Assembly: GCA_013360445.1 (NCBI GenBank)
Contig: JABWBP010000010.1
Span: 101,261-165,260, forward strand
Reading direction: 5' to 3'
Source: Calditrichaceae bacterium
Lineage (GTDB): Bacteria; Calditrichota; Calditrichia; RBG-13-44-9; J075
Length of the DNA stretch: 64,000 bases
The position numbers and the translations under genes were made by a program. The first letter of the stretch is position 1, and the number at the start of each line of letters is the position of its first letter. This document shows positions 52,336 to 62,046 of the stretch, one piece after another. The notes beneath the pieces are model-generated. The model did not search any database. It saw only the letters and a program-made list of their open reading frames with translations, and had not been told where the DNA came from.

Positions 52336-54213
52336 TTAATAATTAAGCCAACGCTTCTGCCAGGCGTGAAAAACAATCAGGCTCCATAAAATATGACTGT
52401 GGTTCTCCATCCCGGCAAGATGCTCCTCTTTTAATCGGTCCACCGTATGGATATTAAAAATTCCCCGGGTTTTTACATCATGTTCGTTTAAGAACTCTTC
52501 CATTATCGGGCGGAATTGCGAGTTAAGCCAGTTTTTAACCGGAATACTGAATCCCTCCTTCGGACGATAAACACACTCCCGGGGAACATGCTTAGCGGCA
52601 ATCCGCTTCAATAGCACCTTTGTTTGCCGTTTGTGAACCTTCAAGTGGTCCGGAACCTGAAAAGCCAGATTCACCAAATCAGTATCCAGATAAGGCACTC
52701 GCGCTTCTAATGATACAGCCATCGACATCCGGTCCACTTTTGCCAGAATATTATCGCAAAGATAACTTTTGACATCCACATACAGGCTTTGATTTAAGGG
52801 GCTGAATGAAGTCGAACGGCGAAAAAGTTCCGCAATATGGAAAGAAACCGGTTTCTGCAAAGATTTTTGTGCTTCCGGTGTGAAAAGCTCCGAACGGATC
52901 GTTTCCCCGGCAAATACCCGCCACCGCGCATGGCCGAGATTCGGCGGTTGATCCATTCCCGCTAAAAATCTTTTGGCTTTATTAACGAATCCTTTCTTCG
53001 CCGGGCGCGGCTTCAAAGAGTTGAAAAATCGTTCGATGAACTCTTTTCGGATAACCGGGGGAATCCTATGATAAGTATGCGCTAAATTATTTGCCAGGTA
53101 AGTTTCATACCCCCCGAACAATTCATCTCCGCCATCCCCGCTTAAAGCCACCTTCACCTCTTTCCGCGCTAATCGTGAAACCAGATAGGTAGGGAAAATC
53201 GAGAAATCACCGATAGGATCATCCCAAAAGTGCATTAATTCATAGAAAAGTTCCCCTACTTCCGGCTGAAGGGTTTCCTGGGTATGCTGTAATTTAAGAT
53301 AATCGGCCACTTTTCCGGACCATTTCAGCTCATTGTAGGAACCATTCTCAAAACCGATGCTAAACGTTTTGGCATTTTCCATCGCTGCAACCATCAAAGA
53401 AGAGTCCACCCCGCCGGAGAGGAATGCCCCCAGCGGAACATCGCTGACCATTTGCCGCTGCGTCGAGGTTTTTAGTTGTTGATAGATTAATTCCTCCCAA
53501 TCCGCATCATTCAATTTTGCCGCTGGTGATTCACAGGATATGTCCCAATAGGTTCGAGGGTGGCATACCGGATTTTGTAAATCGATTTCCAGTATGGTTC
53601 CCGGTTCAAGTTTGCAGACGGCCTGCAAAAGGGTTGATTTGCCGGGAACATATTCCCAGGCTAAAAATTCTCCCAATGCATCGACATCCAATTCCTTATT
53701 GACCAGTTCGCTGGCCAGAATTGCCTTAATCTCCGATCCCCACACGATAAAATTCTTTTGGAAACTGTAATACAACGGTTTAACGCCGATTGGATCCCGC
53801 ACCAAAAACAATCTTTGTTTTACGCTGTCATACAGAGCGATAGCGAACATTCCGTTTAAATACAACGGGAAATCCGCACCATATTGTTCATAAGCATGAA
53901 CAATGGTTTCGGTATCCGAATGGGTTTTGAAAACATGGCCGTAACTCTGCAATTGCTTTCGCAATTCTCTGTAATTGTATATCTCTCCGTTAAAAATTGT
54001 CCGGATAGTGCCGTTTTCATTGGTTACCGGTTGATGACCACCCTCGAGATCAATGATAGAAAGACGCCGCATTCCCAGGGCGACTCTCCCGGCTATATAC
54101 ATGCCTTCCTCATCCGGTCCCCGGTGGTAAAGCGTATCCACCATCTTCTTTAGCTGCTCTTGTGAGGGAAGCAAATTATTATCGAATGCGGCAATGCCGG
54201 TAATTCCACACAC
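52336..54213 (-). CDS. asnB: Glutamine-dependent asparagine synthetase homologue
   Basis: A 625-residue protein. MCGITGIAAF (Cys2 nucleophile), MRRLSIIDLEGG and FNGEIYNYREL form the glutaminase domain; GAFLSGGVDSSLM and ALSGDGGDELFGGYETY form the ATP-pyrophosphatase domain. A GTG start overlaps the upstream stop in TAGTG. It shares domain layout with 45385-47310 but differs enough that they may modify different substrates. Codon use is AT-richer than the first copy. Confidence 0.9.
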   Translation of the reverse strand: MCGITGIAAFDNNLLPSQEQLKKMVDTLYHRGPDEEGMYIAGRVALGMRRLSIIDLEGGHQPVTNENGTIRTIFNGEIYNYRELRKQLQSYGHVFKTHSDTETIVHAYEQYGADFPLYLNGMFAIALYDSVKQRLFLVRDPIGVKPLYYSFQKNFIVWGSEIKAILASELVNKELDVDALGEFLAWEYVPGKSTLLQAVCKLEPGTILEIDLQNPVCHPRTYWDISCESPAAKLNDADWEELIYQQLKTSTQRQMVSDVPLGAFLSGGVDSSLMVAAMENAKTFSIGFENGSYNELKWSGKVADYLKLQHTQETLQPEVGELFYELMHFWDDPIGDFSIFPTYLVSRLARKEVKVALSGDGGDELFGGYETYLANNLAHTYHRIPPVIRKEFIERFFNSLKPRPAKKGFVNKAKRFLAGMDQPPNLGHARWRVFAGETIRSELFTPEAQKSLQKPVSFHIAELFRRSTSFSPLNQSLYVDVKSYLCDNILAKVDRMSMAVSLEARVPYLDTDLVNLAFQVPDHLKVHKRQTKVLLKRIAAKHVPRECVYRPKEGFSIPVKNWLNSQFRPIMEEFLNEHDVKTRGIFNIHTVDRLKEEHLAGMENHSHILWSLIVFHAWQKRWLNY

Positions 54214-55406
54214 TACTTAAGCCACTCCAGAACCTGTTGTATCTTATTTTGATAAACCTGCCGGGAGTATCTCTCCCGGTAAAGTGTTTTTGCATTTTTG
54301 GCTTTTTGCGCTGCTTTGTCGGTCGACGTCAATACGTCTATAATACCCTTGGCCAGACCTGGCGGATCAGGTTCTGCCAGAAAGGCAACCTCTTCAATTA
54401 ACACCTGGGTATGGGAGCGAATATTGGTTGCCACGATCGGTTTGCCGGAGGCGAGTTGTTCGTAAATTTTCAAAGGGGTGTTAGTACCGGCGATTCTTGG
54501 GGATAACAACACATCCGCCGCGTCAAGATATTTTGCAGCAAGCCCCTTAGAAACCGGGCCGGTGAACAGGCAATCCTGCGCGATGCCGAGTCTCTCTGCT
54601 AACGCGGTATATTCACGAACCTGCTTTTCCCTGCCTCCCACAACGACTAAAAAGATATCCGCATTTTTATCGATAGCTTCTTTAAACCCCCGAAGAACCA
54701 CCTCAATGCCCTGGTAGGGTTCCAGAGTTCCGGCGTATAAAACGATCTTTTTGTTCTTGGGAAGCTTTGAAATACTGCCGTCATTCGAAGAAACACCGTG
54801 CTGGTGGTGACCGTTTGGGTATTCCGCTGAGACTAAAATCGGGTCGAAGATAGAATTTTCAATAAGGATATGGTTTCGAATATTGCTATTCTTTTTGTTT
54901 ACCAGGTGATAAAGATCTTCACAAATGGTAATCACCACATCCGCCGCACCCAGGGCAGCATTTTCAAGAGTTTCAAATATTTTGATCAACAATTTTGAGT
55001 GGGAAAACTGAAAATTCATCAGTTGTTGAGGCAGGGAGGAATGCATATCATAGACCAGTTTAAAACCAAAAATGGGCTTTAGAAAATAGGCCATGAACGC
55101 CGCTTCTTCATGGGCATGCACAAATTGATAGCGGTTAACCAGCAGTAAGCAAATCGTCTTCAGGAAAATAAATATATCCAAAAACAGTTTCAAAAAAGAG
55201 GGCCCGGTCTTGACATTTCCTAAAAAAGCAAACCGCGGGATACGAATAATCCGCACCCCGGGAATTTCCACATCCTCTCCCTCGCCGTAGGTGAGCAGGT
55301 CTATTTTTACCCCCAATTCGCCCATGACCAGGGTGCGATAATAGATGCTCAATGGCGTACCGCGGGGAGAAAAAAACGGTTGGGGTGAAATAACCAGCGC
55401 TTTCAT
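54213..55406 (-). CDS. GT4-family glycosyltransferase
   Basis: A 397-residue GT-B enzyme. KALVISPQPFFSPRGTPLSI resembles the N-terminus of GT4 enzymes with a nucleotide-sugar donor; KIVLYAGTLEPYQGIEVVL and LLSPRIAGTNTPLKIYEQLA are donor-site motifs with conserved Glu. It overlaps its neighbours on both sides (four bases upstream, one downstream), so it is firmly within the operon. Confidence 0.9.
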   Translation of the reverse strand: MKALVISPQPFFSPRGTPLSIYYRTLVMGELGVKIDLLTYGEGEDVEIPGVRIIRIPRFAFLGNVKTGPSFLKLFLDIFIFLKTICLLLVNRYQFVHAHEEAAFMAYFLKPIFGFKLVYDMHSSLPQQLMNFQFSHSKLLIKIFETLENAALGAADVVITICEDLYHLVNKKNSNIRNHILIENSIFDPILVSAEYPNGHHQHGVSSNDGSISKLPKNKKIVLYAGTLEPYQGIEVVLRGFKEAIDKNADIFLVVVGGREKQVREYTALAERLGIAQDCLFTGPVSKGLAAKYLDAADVLLSPRIAGTNTPLKIYEQLASGKPIVATNIRSHTQVLIEEVAFLAEPDPPGLAKGIIDVLTSTDKAAQKAKNAKTLYRERYSRQVYQNKIQQVLEWLK

Positions 55407-56287
55407 AAATCAACTGGGGTGCGTCGTTTCCAATGCTTGCGATATTGCAGGGCTAACTGGTGACGGAAAAATCGCTGCGCTTTTTCCAATGCGCCGTAGT
55501 GCCAAATTTCCACCGCCGGATCGAACAACTTCTCTTGTAAAGATTTGAAAGGCCGCTCCGCATCTAAGGAGCCATTCAGGGCAAACCCATAACTACCCGG
55601 TTTCCGGTATTCCCCGGGAAAAGGCAGCGGATCGCTGCCGGGCAAATTTTTAATGCCCTGTTTTTCTGCTTCTTTGAGCAATGTGGGTTTTGGCCAAAAT
55701 CTGGGGCGATTGCCGGTATCGCCCAGGAAAAATTTCCCCGAAGAATAATGGCGGATCATTTCTTTCACAATTTGTCCCCTTATACCCATCCATTTCCCCA
55801 CTCCCCAGGGAATGACCGCGACAGCCTTATGGTCATTCACCTCCTCCAGCAATACTTTCAGCGGTTTACCGTTTTCGAATGGATGCCTGGTGCCGATGGC
55901 TAACAATTCGATCTTCTCCAAACTGACAATCTGGCGGCCGGCAATCAGAACCATCTCTTTATCATCCTGAATTGCCCGTATCGAAACCTCCTCTTCTGTC
56001 GCTTCTATTTGCCAGTCTCCAGGATTGCCGTTTTTCCTTTCCTGCGTGAAATCTCCCATTCCCTGCCAGAGATCAAACCCCGCCTCTCTTTCGCCCGTGG
56101 TTAAACATAAAACCCCGGTCCAGCGATCATTGATCCGGCGGTTTCGCGACATATTCTCAATATTCCGGTAAGCAGCATTCAGAAAAGCGGCCGGTTGGAA
56201 AGTACTGTGAAAATGAACATGGGCGTCGACAAATATCACAAATTCTCCATCTCCCGGGCGCAGGTTACATTGCACAGAATTGACCAA
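55403..56287 (-). CDS. Unclassified protein with PHP/amidohydrolase-like start
   Basis: A 294-residue protein I cannot assign. It opens with VIFVDAHVHFHSTF, which looks like the metal-binding DxHxH of PHP or amidohydrolase proteins, and later has AVAVIPWGVGKWMG and a FFLGDTGNRPRFWP block with a possible metal Asp. The second half lacks the usual second His cluster, so it may be degenerate. The start is TTG at 56287 with AGAGGG upstream; GTG at 56275 is an alternative. It is the first gene of the minus-strand locus, preceded by a strong hairpin. Confidence 0.65.
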   Translation of the reverse strand: MVNSVQCNLRPGDGEFVIFVDAHVHFHSTFQPAAFLNAAYRNIENMSRNRRINDRWTGVLCLTTGEREAGFDLWQGMGDFTQERKNGNPGDWQIEATEEEVSIRAIQDDKEMVLIAGRQIVSLEKIELLAIGTRHPFENGKPLKVLLEEVNDHKAVAVIPWGVGKWMGIRGQIVKEMIRHYSSGKFFLGDTGNRPRFWPKPTLLKEAEKQGIKNLPGSDPLPFPGEYRKPGSYGFALNGSLDAERPFKSLQEKLFDPAVEIWHYGALEKAQRFFRHQLALQYRKHWKRRTPVDL

Positions 56288-56303
56288 AAACCCTCTAGGA
56301 CAG

Positions 56304-56344
56304 AAATAACTCAGCCCAGAGTAACGCTCTGGGCTGAGTTATTT
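56304..56344. promoter_or_regulatory. Perfect 18-bp palindrome in the leader of the glycan operon
   Basis: AAATAACTCAGCCCAGAG (56304-56321) and CTCTGGGCTGAGTTATTT (56327-56344) are exact inverted copies with a 5-base loop. It stands 17 bases before the first gene of the minus-strand locus, so transcripts of that operon would start with or pass it. It could be a leader attenuator, a protein-binding site, or the terminator of an unseen transcript. The remaining gap 56345-56859 is AT-rich and shows no gene. Confidence 0.6.
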
Positions 56345-56859
56345 TGCTTTTATCGGATTCAAAAGCGCAAGTTGCCATGCCCCCTATCTCCTAGTGGGAT
56401 CGCCAATCTCTGGTTCCCAACCATTCGTATAAATTGACATCAATATATTCAAAATGATCCTGGTTCATTAATATTTCTACTTTAAGACTCTGCCCGCGTA
56501 TGAGATTCAAAGTCCTAAGGTAGCATTAAGTATGTAAGCCTGTAGATTTTTATAGTAAAATCTATTCCTATGATCTACACCATAAAGCCAGGGCAATGAT
56601 GGAGCTATATTATGAATAAAAATATAATTTTTTATAATATTTTTTTATCGTATAATCCCAAAATTTATAACGCGTGAGATTCGGGGCACTATCAATGAAT
56701 TCCATAATATTTTATCTAAATCTCGGGAGACTACAATCGTCATAGATCATTAACCCGGCCACACAGCGAGGAAATGTATATAGAATTACTAAAAGTTAAA
56801 TGATGAAAACAACGTAGTGGAGATATGTATTATCAAGAGATCAACTATACAGGGTAAAA

Positions 56860-58923
56860 ATGTCAGCGGTTCATCCTGATAAAACATTTACTATCCAGAC
56901 CTATCTGAAAGATCCGCTGAACGTCGAACGGAATAGAACAATAATTTTTCTCATCCTTCTGCTCCTGATCGCCTTCATATTGCGCATGCGTAATTTGGGA
57001 TTGCTCTGCTTCTTTGGCGATGAAGGTTTGCAGGCGCTGGCGCTTAAAGGTATGTTCGAACACGGTGTTCCGCTCGTTGATTCGGGTCTGGTTTATTTAC
57101 GGGATGCCCTCTACTTATATCTTCAGTATGGTATCGTAAAGATTTTCGGTTTCACCCCTTTCTGGTTCCGGTTTCCCAGCGTTTTATTCGGAACTATAGT
57201 GATTATTCCGGCATATTTTTTAGGGAAAATGCTTTTTAACCGCAATATCGGGCTTATCACCGCCCTGACCTTGACCTTTTCCCAGTTCGAGATCGAATTA
57301 TCCCGCTACGCCCGCTCCTATACCTTATTCCAGTTTATGTTTGTGCTGGCCCTGATCTGCTTTTACCAGGGATTTATGCTGGATAAAAATAAGTATAAAC
57401 CCTGGTTTGTACTGGCAGCCCTGTTGACTCTGGCCAGCCATGCACTGGGGGTGGTGCTGTTCACCCTGTTCCTGATTCCCCTGTTGTCGAAAAACTTTAC
57501 TGCCAACCGTAAACTGATATTTGTAATCTGGGCTTCCGGGATCTGGTTTCTAAAAATGCAATATGAGAAATTATTAAACCATATCCGTTCCTTCGGCGAT
57601 CCCAATATAACGTCCGTGCCGGGTTCTGAATCAACCGCTCAAATCATTATCGGTAAAATCAGTTCAATATTAGGACATAAATTATATGAACCAAACCTTT
57701 CCTACCTGCAGGATCTCAGCAATAATTATTGGCTGATTTGGTGGTTATTATTATTGATTCCAATGGCGTGTACGGTGTGGTTTTTATTTAGGGTGTGTCG
57801 CGGTGAGAATATAGGAAAGATTTTTATTCTATTGATAATTGTCTGGTCGGCATACTTCCATCAATATTCACTGGTACTGGCTGTGTTTATTTTTTATACT
57901 CTGTTTTATCTAAAAAGCAGGCGCGAATTGATGACCCCTTCTTTTATGGTTATGTATATATTTGTACTGTTCACATTTATATTCTGGTCTGTTTTCATCA
58001 TTACAACGCCGGTTTTTAGCTTAAAGGGAAAGGGGATTATCACCACCCTGATTGGCTTTCCGAATCTCTATGGATATTTTCTTAGACATTATATTTTAGG
58101 CTGGCCGGTCATGTTTTTGATAAGCTTATTCGGATTTGCTGCTCTTTTAAACCACTTATTCATAGAACGTAAAAATAATGCCATCTTATTTACTTTGGCG
58201 ACTCTGTTTTTATCGATTTTCTCCATGAGTTTTTTTCGATCGAATGCCCAGATGCGATATACCTTTCATTTATACCCACTACTGGTCATGCTGTTTTCAT
58301 TCGCCATTGTTTATTTCTGGCAATATCTTTTCAAGAGATATCAAAAAATAAACAAAAGGCCGATTAAATATTTTGCCCTTCTGGCAGGTATCATCATGCT
58401 CTACAGGTCCCAAGATGTTAATCCGGTACAGGCCTGGCACATTGCCGATCGTGGATATGCAACTCAGAAACATCCGCTCCGTTTCTGGACAAACTCGGAT
58501 ATCTATTTCCAATTCCATCAGGATGTTGAAACAGCGAGTCTCTATCTAAAAGACCGGCTAAATAAAGATGACCTGATTATGGCAATGGGCGAGATTTATC
58601 ATTTCGGCTTATATCATTGGTATACCGGAAAGGTTGATTATATAGTAATTTCATCCAGCCTCGGTCCGGGTTATTTCTCGCTATTCCGGAATGGGGAAGA
58701 AATAAATTATATAACCGGAAGCAGGATTATTCGCAGCCAGGGCATGTTCGAGGATCTGTTGCAAAGTGCATCAGGATCGGTATGGTTGATCGGCGATAAA
58801 TCCATCCTCGATACCGAATCATTTTTATACACCGATTCTGACCGGAAATATTTCAAGTTTATTATCACCAGATTCGATTTCGTTGGCCGCGATAATATGA
58901 CCTTTGTGGCTAAATTGAAGTAG
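56860..58923 (+). CDS. GT-C membrane glycosyltransferase (PMT/ArnT-like)
   Basis: A 687-residue integral membrane protein with about 11-12 helices. FLRMRNLGLLCFFGDEGLQA carries the catalytic-Asp type 'DE' of the first periplasmic loop; VLFGTIVIIPAYFLGKMLF and SRYARSYTLFQFMFVLALI are typical of the dolichyl-phosphate-mannose-type (PMT_2, GT39/83) family. It would transfer a sugar from a polyprenyl-phosphate donor, perhaps that made by the DPM1-like enzymes at 33.5-35.5 kb. It is AT-rich and divergent from the minus-strand operon. Confidence 0.85.
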   Translation: MSAVHPDKTFTIQTYLKDPLNVERNRTIIFLILLLLIAFILRMRNLGLLCFFGDEGLQALALKGMFEHGVPLVDSGLVYLRDALYLYLQYGIVKIFGFTPFWFRFPSVLFGTIVIIPAYFLGKMLFNRNIGLITALTLTFSQFEIELSRYARSYTLFQFMFVLALICFYQGFMLDKNKYKPWFVLAALLTLASHALGVVLFTLFLIPLLSKNFTANRKLIFVIWASGIWFLKMQYEKLLNHIRSFGDPNITSVPGSESTAQIIIGKISSILGHKLYEPNLSYLQDLSNNYWLIWWLLLLIPMACTVWFLFRVCRGENIGKIFILLIIVWSAYFHQYSLVLAVFIFYTLFYLKSRRELMTPSFMVMYIFVLFTFIFWSVFIITTPVFSLKGKGIITTLIGFPNLYGYFLRHYILGWPVMFLISLFGFAALLNHLFIERKNNAILFTLATLFLSIFSMSFFRSNAQMRYTFHLYPLLVMLFSFAIVYFWQYLFKRYQKINKRPIKYFALLAGIIMLYRSQDVNPVQAWHIADRGYATQKHPLRFWTNSDIYFQFHQDVETASLYLKDRLNKDDLIMAMGEIYHFGLYHWYTGKVDYIVISSSLGPGYFSLFRNGEEINYITGSRIIRSQGMFEDLLQSASGSVWLIGDKSILDTESFLYTDSDRKYFKFIITRFDFVGRDNMTFVAKLK

Positions 58924-58936
58924 AAGAAATTTGTTT

Positions 58937-59143
58937 AGGGGGGTGAGATAATAGTTGGCAAAGCCATTCCCCCGGGAAAATCTTTTGTCTTTTACCCCGT
59001 GAGATAAGTAGTTCTATCTCACAGGGTGAACGAGATGCCTGAATTATCAACGCTTCTCAAAAAGAAATCGACCTGCCTGCCCGACTGGTCAGGCGGGCCT
59101 GACTGCTTCGATAGGCAGGGTAGTTATTTTATCTCACCTCCCC
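58937..59143. mobile_element. MITE-like element with GGTGAGATAA terminal repeats
   Basis: GGGGGGTGAGATAATAGTT (58938-58956) is mirrored by AGTTATTTTATCTCACCTCC (59122-59141), bracketing about 200 bases that contain further hairpins (GTGAGATA...TATCTCAC at 59002-59024, CCTGCCT...AGGCAGG at 59072-59119). No coding is visible. The same ATTATCTCACCTCC end recurs at 60649-60662, beside a transposase-like fragment. Confidence 0.5.
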
Positions 59144-59152
59144 TTATTTAAT

Positions 59153-60220
59153 TCAACTCTGATTACCAGTCACATAAAAGAGCGCGTCCCGGAAGCCGGC
59201 ACAGAATTTATCCATGTTAGCATTTTCTCTCACCTCTTTCATAGCTGCGGCAGAGAATTTTTGCCTGAGATTTTCATTATCTAAAAGCAATAAAAGCTTT
59301 TGTGCCAGTGCTTGTGTATCTCCTTTAGGAACAATAAACCCGTTGACTCCATCCTTTAAATACATTATTTCAGCAGATTCATCCCCATCTTCGGTTACAA
59401 ACGGTAATCCACAATAAAAAGCATCGATGATGCTCAGGCCAAACGCACCGGGTAGACAATAAACGTCAGCAACTGAAAGTAAATTATATTTCTGGTCACC
59501 ATAGATGGACCCTAATTTATAGATATTTTCACCAGAAATATTTTTCAAAACATCCTCCTGATCCGGTCCGACCAGGATCAGCCCAATATCGGATCTCTTC
59601 ATTAATGAAAATGCTTTTACCAGGTGTTCAATTCGTTTCCTCTTCTGCATACGTCCCATGCAGATAATGTTCTTCTCCGTGTGTATACCATATTCTGTCA
59701 ATACCAGGCTCTTTTTTTCTGGTAGCAGGCCCGGATAATTTATATGTAATGTATTATTGGCAATAAATACCTTTCCATGAAAACGTTTTGGGATGTATTT
59801 TTTTAAATGTTCCGCATAGAGGATAATAGCATCACATAGAGATTGCTCAATAGCATAAGCAAGATTCTTAATATGAGAATCCTGATCCAGCAGATCCCGC
59901 CCCTGTCCCCAGTAGATCATTTTTTTACCCATAATTCCTTTGGCAATAAAGTACACTGGAAAAAGATAAAGATGTTTCATATCCACCCAGGAGATAATAA
60001 CAACTATTTCATTTTTCGCAATGAACCGGGACAGATTCAGTGTGGAAAGTTTTATTTCCCTGAAATTAAATTCCACAACATGAGGATTACTGGTTTGGAG
60101 CCCTTCGGAAACAACAATGAAATCAAAACCATATTTCTTCAAATATTCACTGAGGTAGTTATAAACGGGTACGCGATAATGGGGAATTTTTGTTTGGTTA
60201 ATCAGCAGTATACGAATCAT
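59153..60220 (-). CDS. GT4-family glycosyltransferase
   Basis: A 355-residue GT-B enzyme. IRILLINQTKIPHYRVPVY is the N-terminal motif of glycosyltransferases in O-antigen loci; IICMGRMQKRKRIEHLVKAF and LPGAFGLSIIDAFYCGLPFV (with FGLSIIDAF in place of EPFGLV..EA) form the donor site. The usual first Glu of the EX7E motif is replaced by Gly/Ala, so specificity or activity may differ. It is strongly AT-rich. Confidence 0.85.
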   Translation of the reverse strand: MIRILLINQTKIPHYRVPVYNYLSEYLKKYGFDFIVVSEGLQTSNPHVVEFNFREIKLSTLNLSRFIAKNEIVVIISWVDMKHLYLFPVYFIAKGIMGKKMIYWGQGRDLLDQDSHIKNLAYAIEQSLCDAIILYAEHLKKYIPKRFHGKVFIANNTLHINYPGLLPEKKSLVLTEYGIHTEKNIICMGRMQKRKRIEHLVKAFSLMKRSDIGLILVGPDQEDVLKNISGENIYKLGSIYGDQKYNLLSVADVYCLPGAFGLSIIDAFYCGLPFVTEDGDESAEIMYLKDGVNGFIVPKGDTQALAQKLLLLLDNENLRQKFSAAAMKEVRENANMDKFCAGFRDALFYVTGNQS

Positions 60221-60479
60221 CGAAAAAAACTTTGGATATTATTTTAGGGTAGGGTTTGCCTCTCCCGGGAAACGGGAAACAGATCTCTTTAGTTTGGTGA
60301 AGTATATTACAGTTTTAAATTCGAAGTTTCCACAATGCAAGTTCATTTAAATCGAATAAAGATGATGCTTTAGGAACAATAATATCAACTCATGTGTTTC
60401 AACCCCCTAATGGACTGAAATAAAATTTCCTCATTTTGTAAATTATAATTTTAAGTCAAAAAGGGGGGAATATAGCAGG

Positions 60480-60665
60480 TCAAAGAAAAAAATAGCGTCT
60501 GTAAGAGAAGCTCTTCATTATCAGCAAAGTGGAGCGCTATGGTCTGGTTCAAATAATTGGCCAGCACCAGATTGTCGCTTGTACTTATACAAATGGATAG
60601 CAAAATACGATCTTTACGGAGAAGTCGGATTGAAGAATACTCATAGGATTATCTCACCTCCTAAA
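60480..60665 (+). pseudogene. Fragment of a helix-turn-helix transposase
   Basis: One plus-strand frame without a start reads SVREALHYQQSGALWSG and then LYLYKWIAKYDLYGEVGLKN, which resembles the helix-turn-helix start of IS481/IS3-type transposases ('LYKWxKRYxxEGxxGL'). It ends in ISPPK where the DNA matches the ATTATCTCACCTCC end of the MITE-like element, so most of the transposase has been deleted. The remainder of the gap 60221-60479 is AT-rich with no gene seen. Confidence 0.45.
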
Positions 60666-60668
60666 TGC

Positions 60669-61976
60669 TCATTTAATCAACAGCATTTTTTTCACCCGGG
60701 TAAATCCTTTTGTCTCCAGGCGGTAGAAATATATTCCGCCGGGCAATTCCTGTGCATCCCAGCGACAGATGTTATTTCCGGCAGGGAGATTTTCCGCAAT
60801 GAGCGTGCTTACATCTTGCCCTAGGGTGTTATAAATTTTAAGTGATGTATAAGCAGGATGGGGTAAATTAAATTCGATGGTGGTAGTGGAATTAAAAGGA
60901 TTGGGGTAGTTTTGTTTCAGAACAAAATCGGCAGTAAGCAGATTATGCTCATTTTCCAGGTTGACAATTATATTTATATTGTAGAATGATAAATGTGAGA
61001 TGGTCGCCACCGCCAGTTTTGAGAGGGCGTAATAGTAAGTGAGATTGAAATGGGAAATTTTATCATTGGAAGTATGATTAAATGGGTTGTAATCCCCGGA
61101 ATGTCCCGCTTGCATATTAAGCACTGCAGTATATCCCCAGCTCCAGAAAGCGGGAAGATCGCTGGAGGCGTAGCCGGGATTAAAAATAACCGGCAATAAG
61201 CCGAGGTTATATTCATCCTCCAAATAATAAATAAGATCTGCCAGTTCCACCGAATTGGCAATGGGGCGGGTATGAATTTCGAATAATCCGTCATTATTGC
61301 TGTCCCACCCGAGCACATCCAGGACTAAGACTCCCAGAATATCTTCCCCGGCGAAGTAAGCCTGCTGGGCATAATAGGCGCTGCCACGCGGGCCGATCTC
61401 CTCTTCATCCCATAAAGCGTAAATAACGGTATAGGGAGTGGGGATTTGGGAGAGAATACGGGCCGCTTCCAGCACCATGGCAACCCCGCTGGCGTTGTCA
61501 TCCGCCCCCGGCGCAGGTGGTTGAGCAGGCTTATCATCATAATGGGCACCGATAATAAATATCTCCTCCGGGTAATCTGTTCCCATCTGCACGCTGTAAA
61601 CGTTTCTCCCGCTTGAGTCATAGGGTTGGTTGTAGGTAGGCAGCCCGTAGCTGTTTAAGATTTGAAAGATATAATCTGCCGCCAGATCATTGTGCGGATG
61701 GAAGGCATACCGGGAAAGGATCAAATAAGTGCTGCCGTTGATGGTCACGGAATCTTCCCCGGAAAGAATGTTAATATGGCGGGTGAGGCTGTCCAGATTG
61801 GTCTGGTTCACTAAATACTGGATGAGGGGATCGCTCCCTAGCGCGGTATTCCCGTTTGTGGCAAGGTTAATCTCCGTAGGGATGGCCGGCTGGCGCCGGG
61901 GCACACGGGTATCGTCTGCCAGGACAAAAACAGACCCTAAAAAGGTAAAAAGGATTGCGGTAAAATAATGATTCAT
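60669..61976 (-). CDS. Secreted M28-family aminopeptidase with type IX sorting domain
   Basis: A 435-residue exported zinc peptidase. A signal peptide (AILFTFLGSVFVLA) is followed by the M28 catalytic domain: IGAHYDDKP (metal His and Asp), GADDNASGVA (bridging Asp), LWDEEEIGPRGS (catalytic Glu and metal Glu), VLDVLGWDSNNDG (metal Asp) and HTSNDKISHF (metal His). The C-terminal sorting domain has LKQNYPNPFNSTTTIEF and ends in basic residues, so it should be delivered to the surface by type IX secretion. GGAGG lies five bases before the ATG. Confidence 0.92.
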   Translation of the reverse strand: MNHYFTAILFTFLGSVFVLADDTRVPRRQPAIPTEINLATNGNTALGSDPLIQYLVNQTNLDSLTRHINILSGEDSVTINGSTYLILSRYAFHPHNDLAADYIFQILNSYGLPTYNQPYDSSGRNVYSVQMGTDYPEEIFIIGAHYDDKPAQPPAPGADDNASGVAMVLEAARILSQIPTPYTVIYALWDEEEIGPRGSAYYAQQAYFAGEDILGVLVLDVLGWDSNNDGLFEIHTRPIANSVELADLIYYLEDEYNLGLLPVIFNPGYASSDLPAFWSWGYTAVLNMQAGHSGDYNPFNHTSNDKISHFNLTYYYALSKLAVATISHLSFYNINIIVNLENEHNLLTADFVLKQNYPNPFNSTTTIEFNLPHPAYTSLKIYNTLGQDVSTLIAENLPAGNNICRWDAQELPGGIYFYRLETKGFTRVKKMLLIK

Positions 61977-62046
61977 GAGACACCTCCGTGGATTTGAATG
62001 GCAGGCGTTGCCCCTCCTGTGGTAAAAATAATAGATTCTTCAAAAT

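Noticed and set aside
56510..56530. GTCCTAAGGTAGC, identical to the I-CeuI core of 23S rRNA
   Set aside because: Flanking bases do not match 23S rRNA on either side, so this is most likely chance and not an rRNA fragment.
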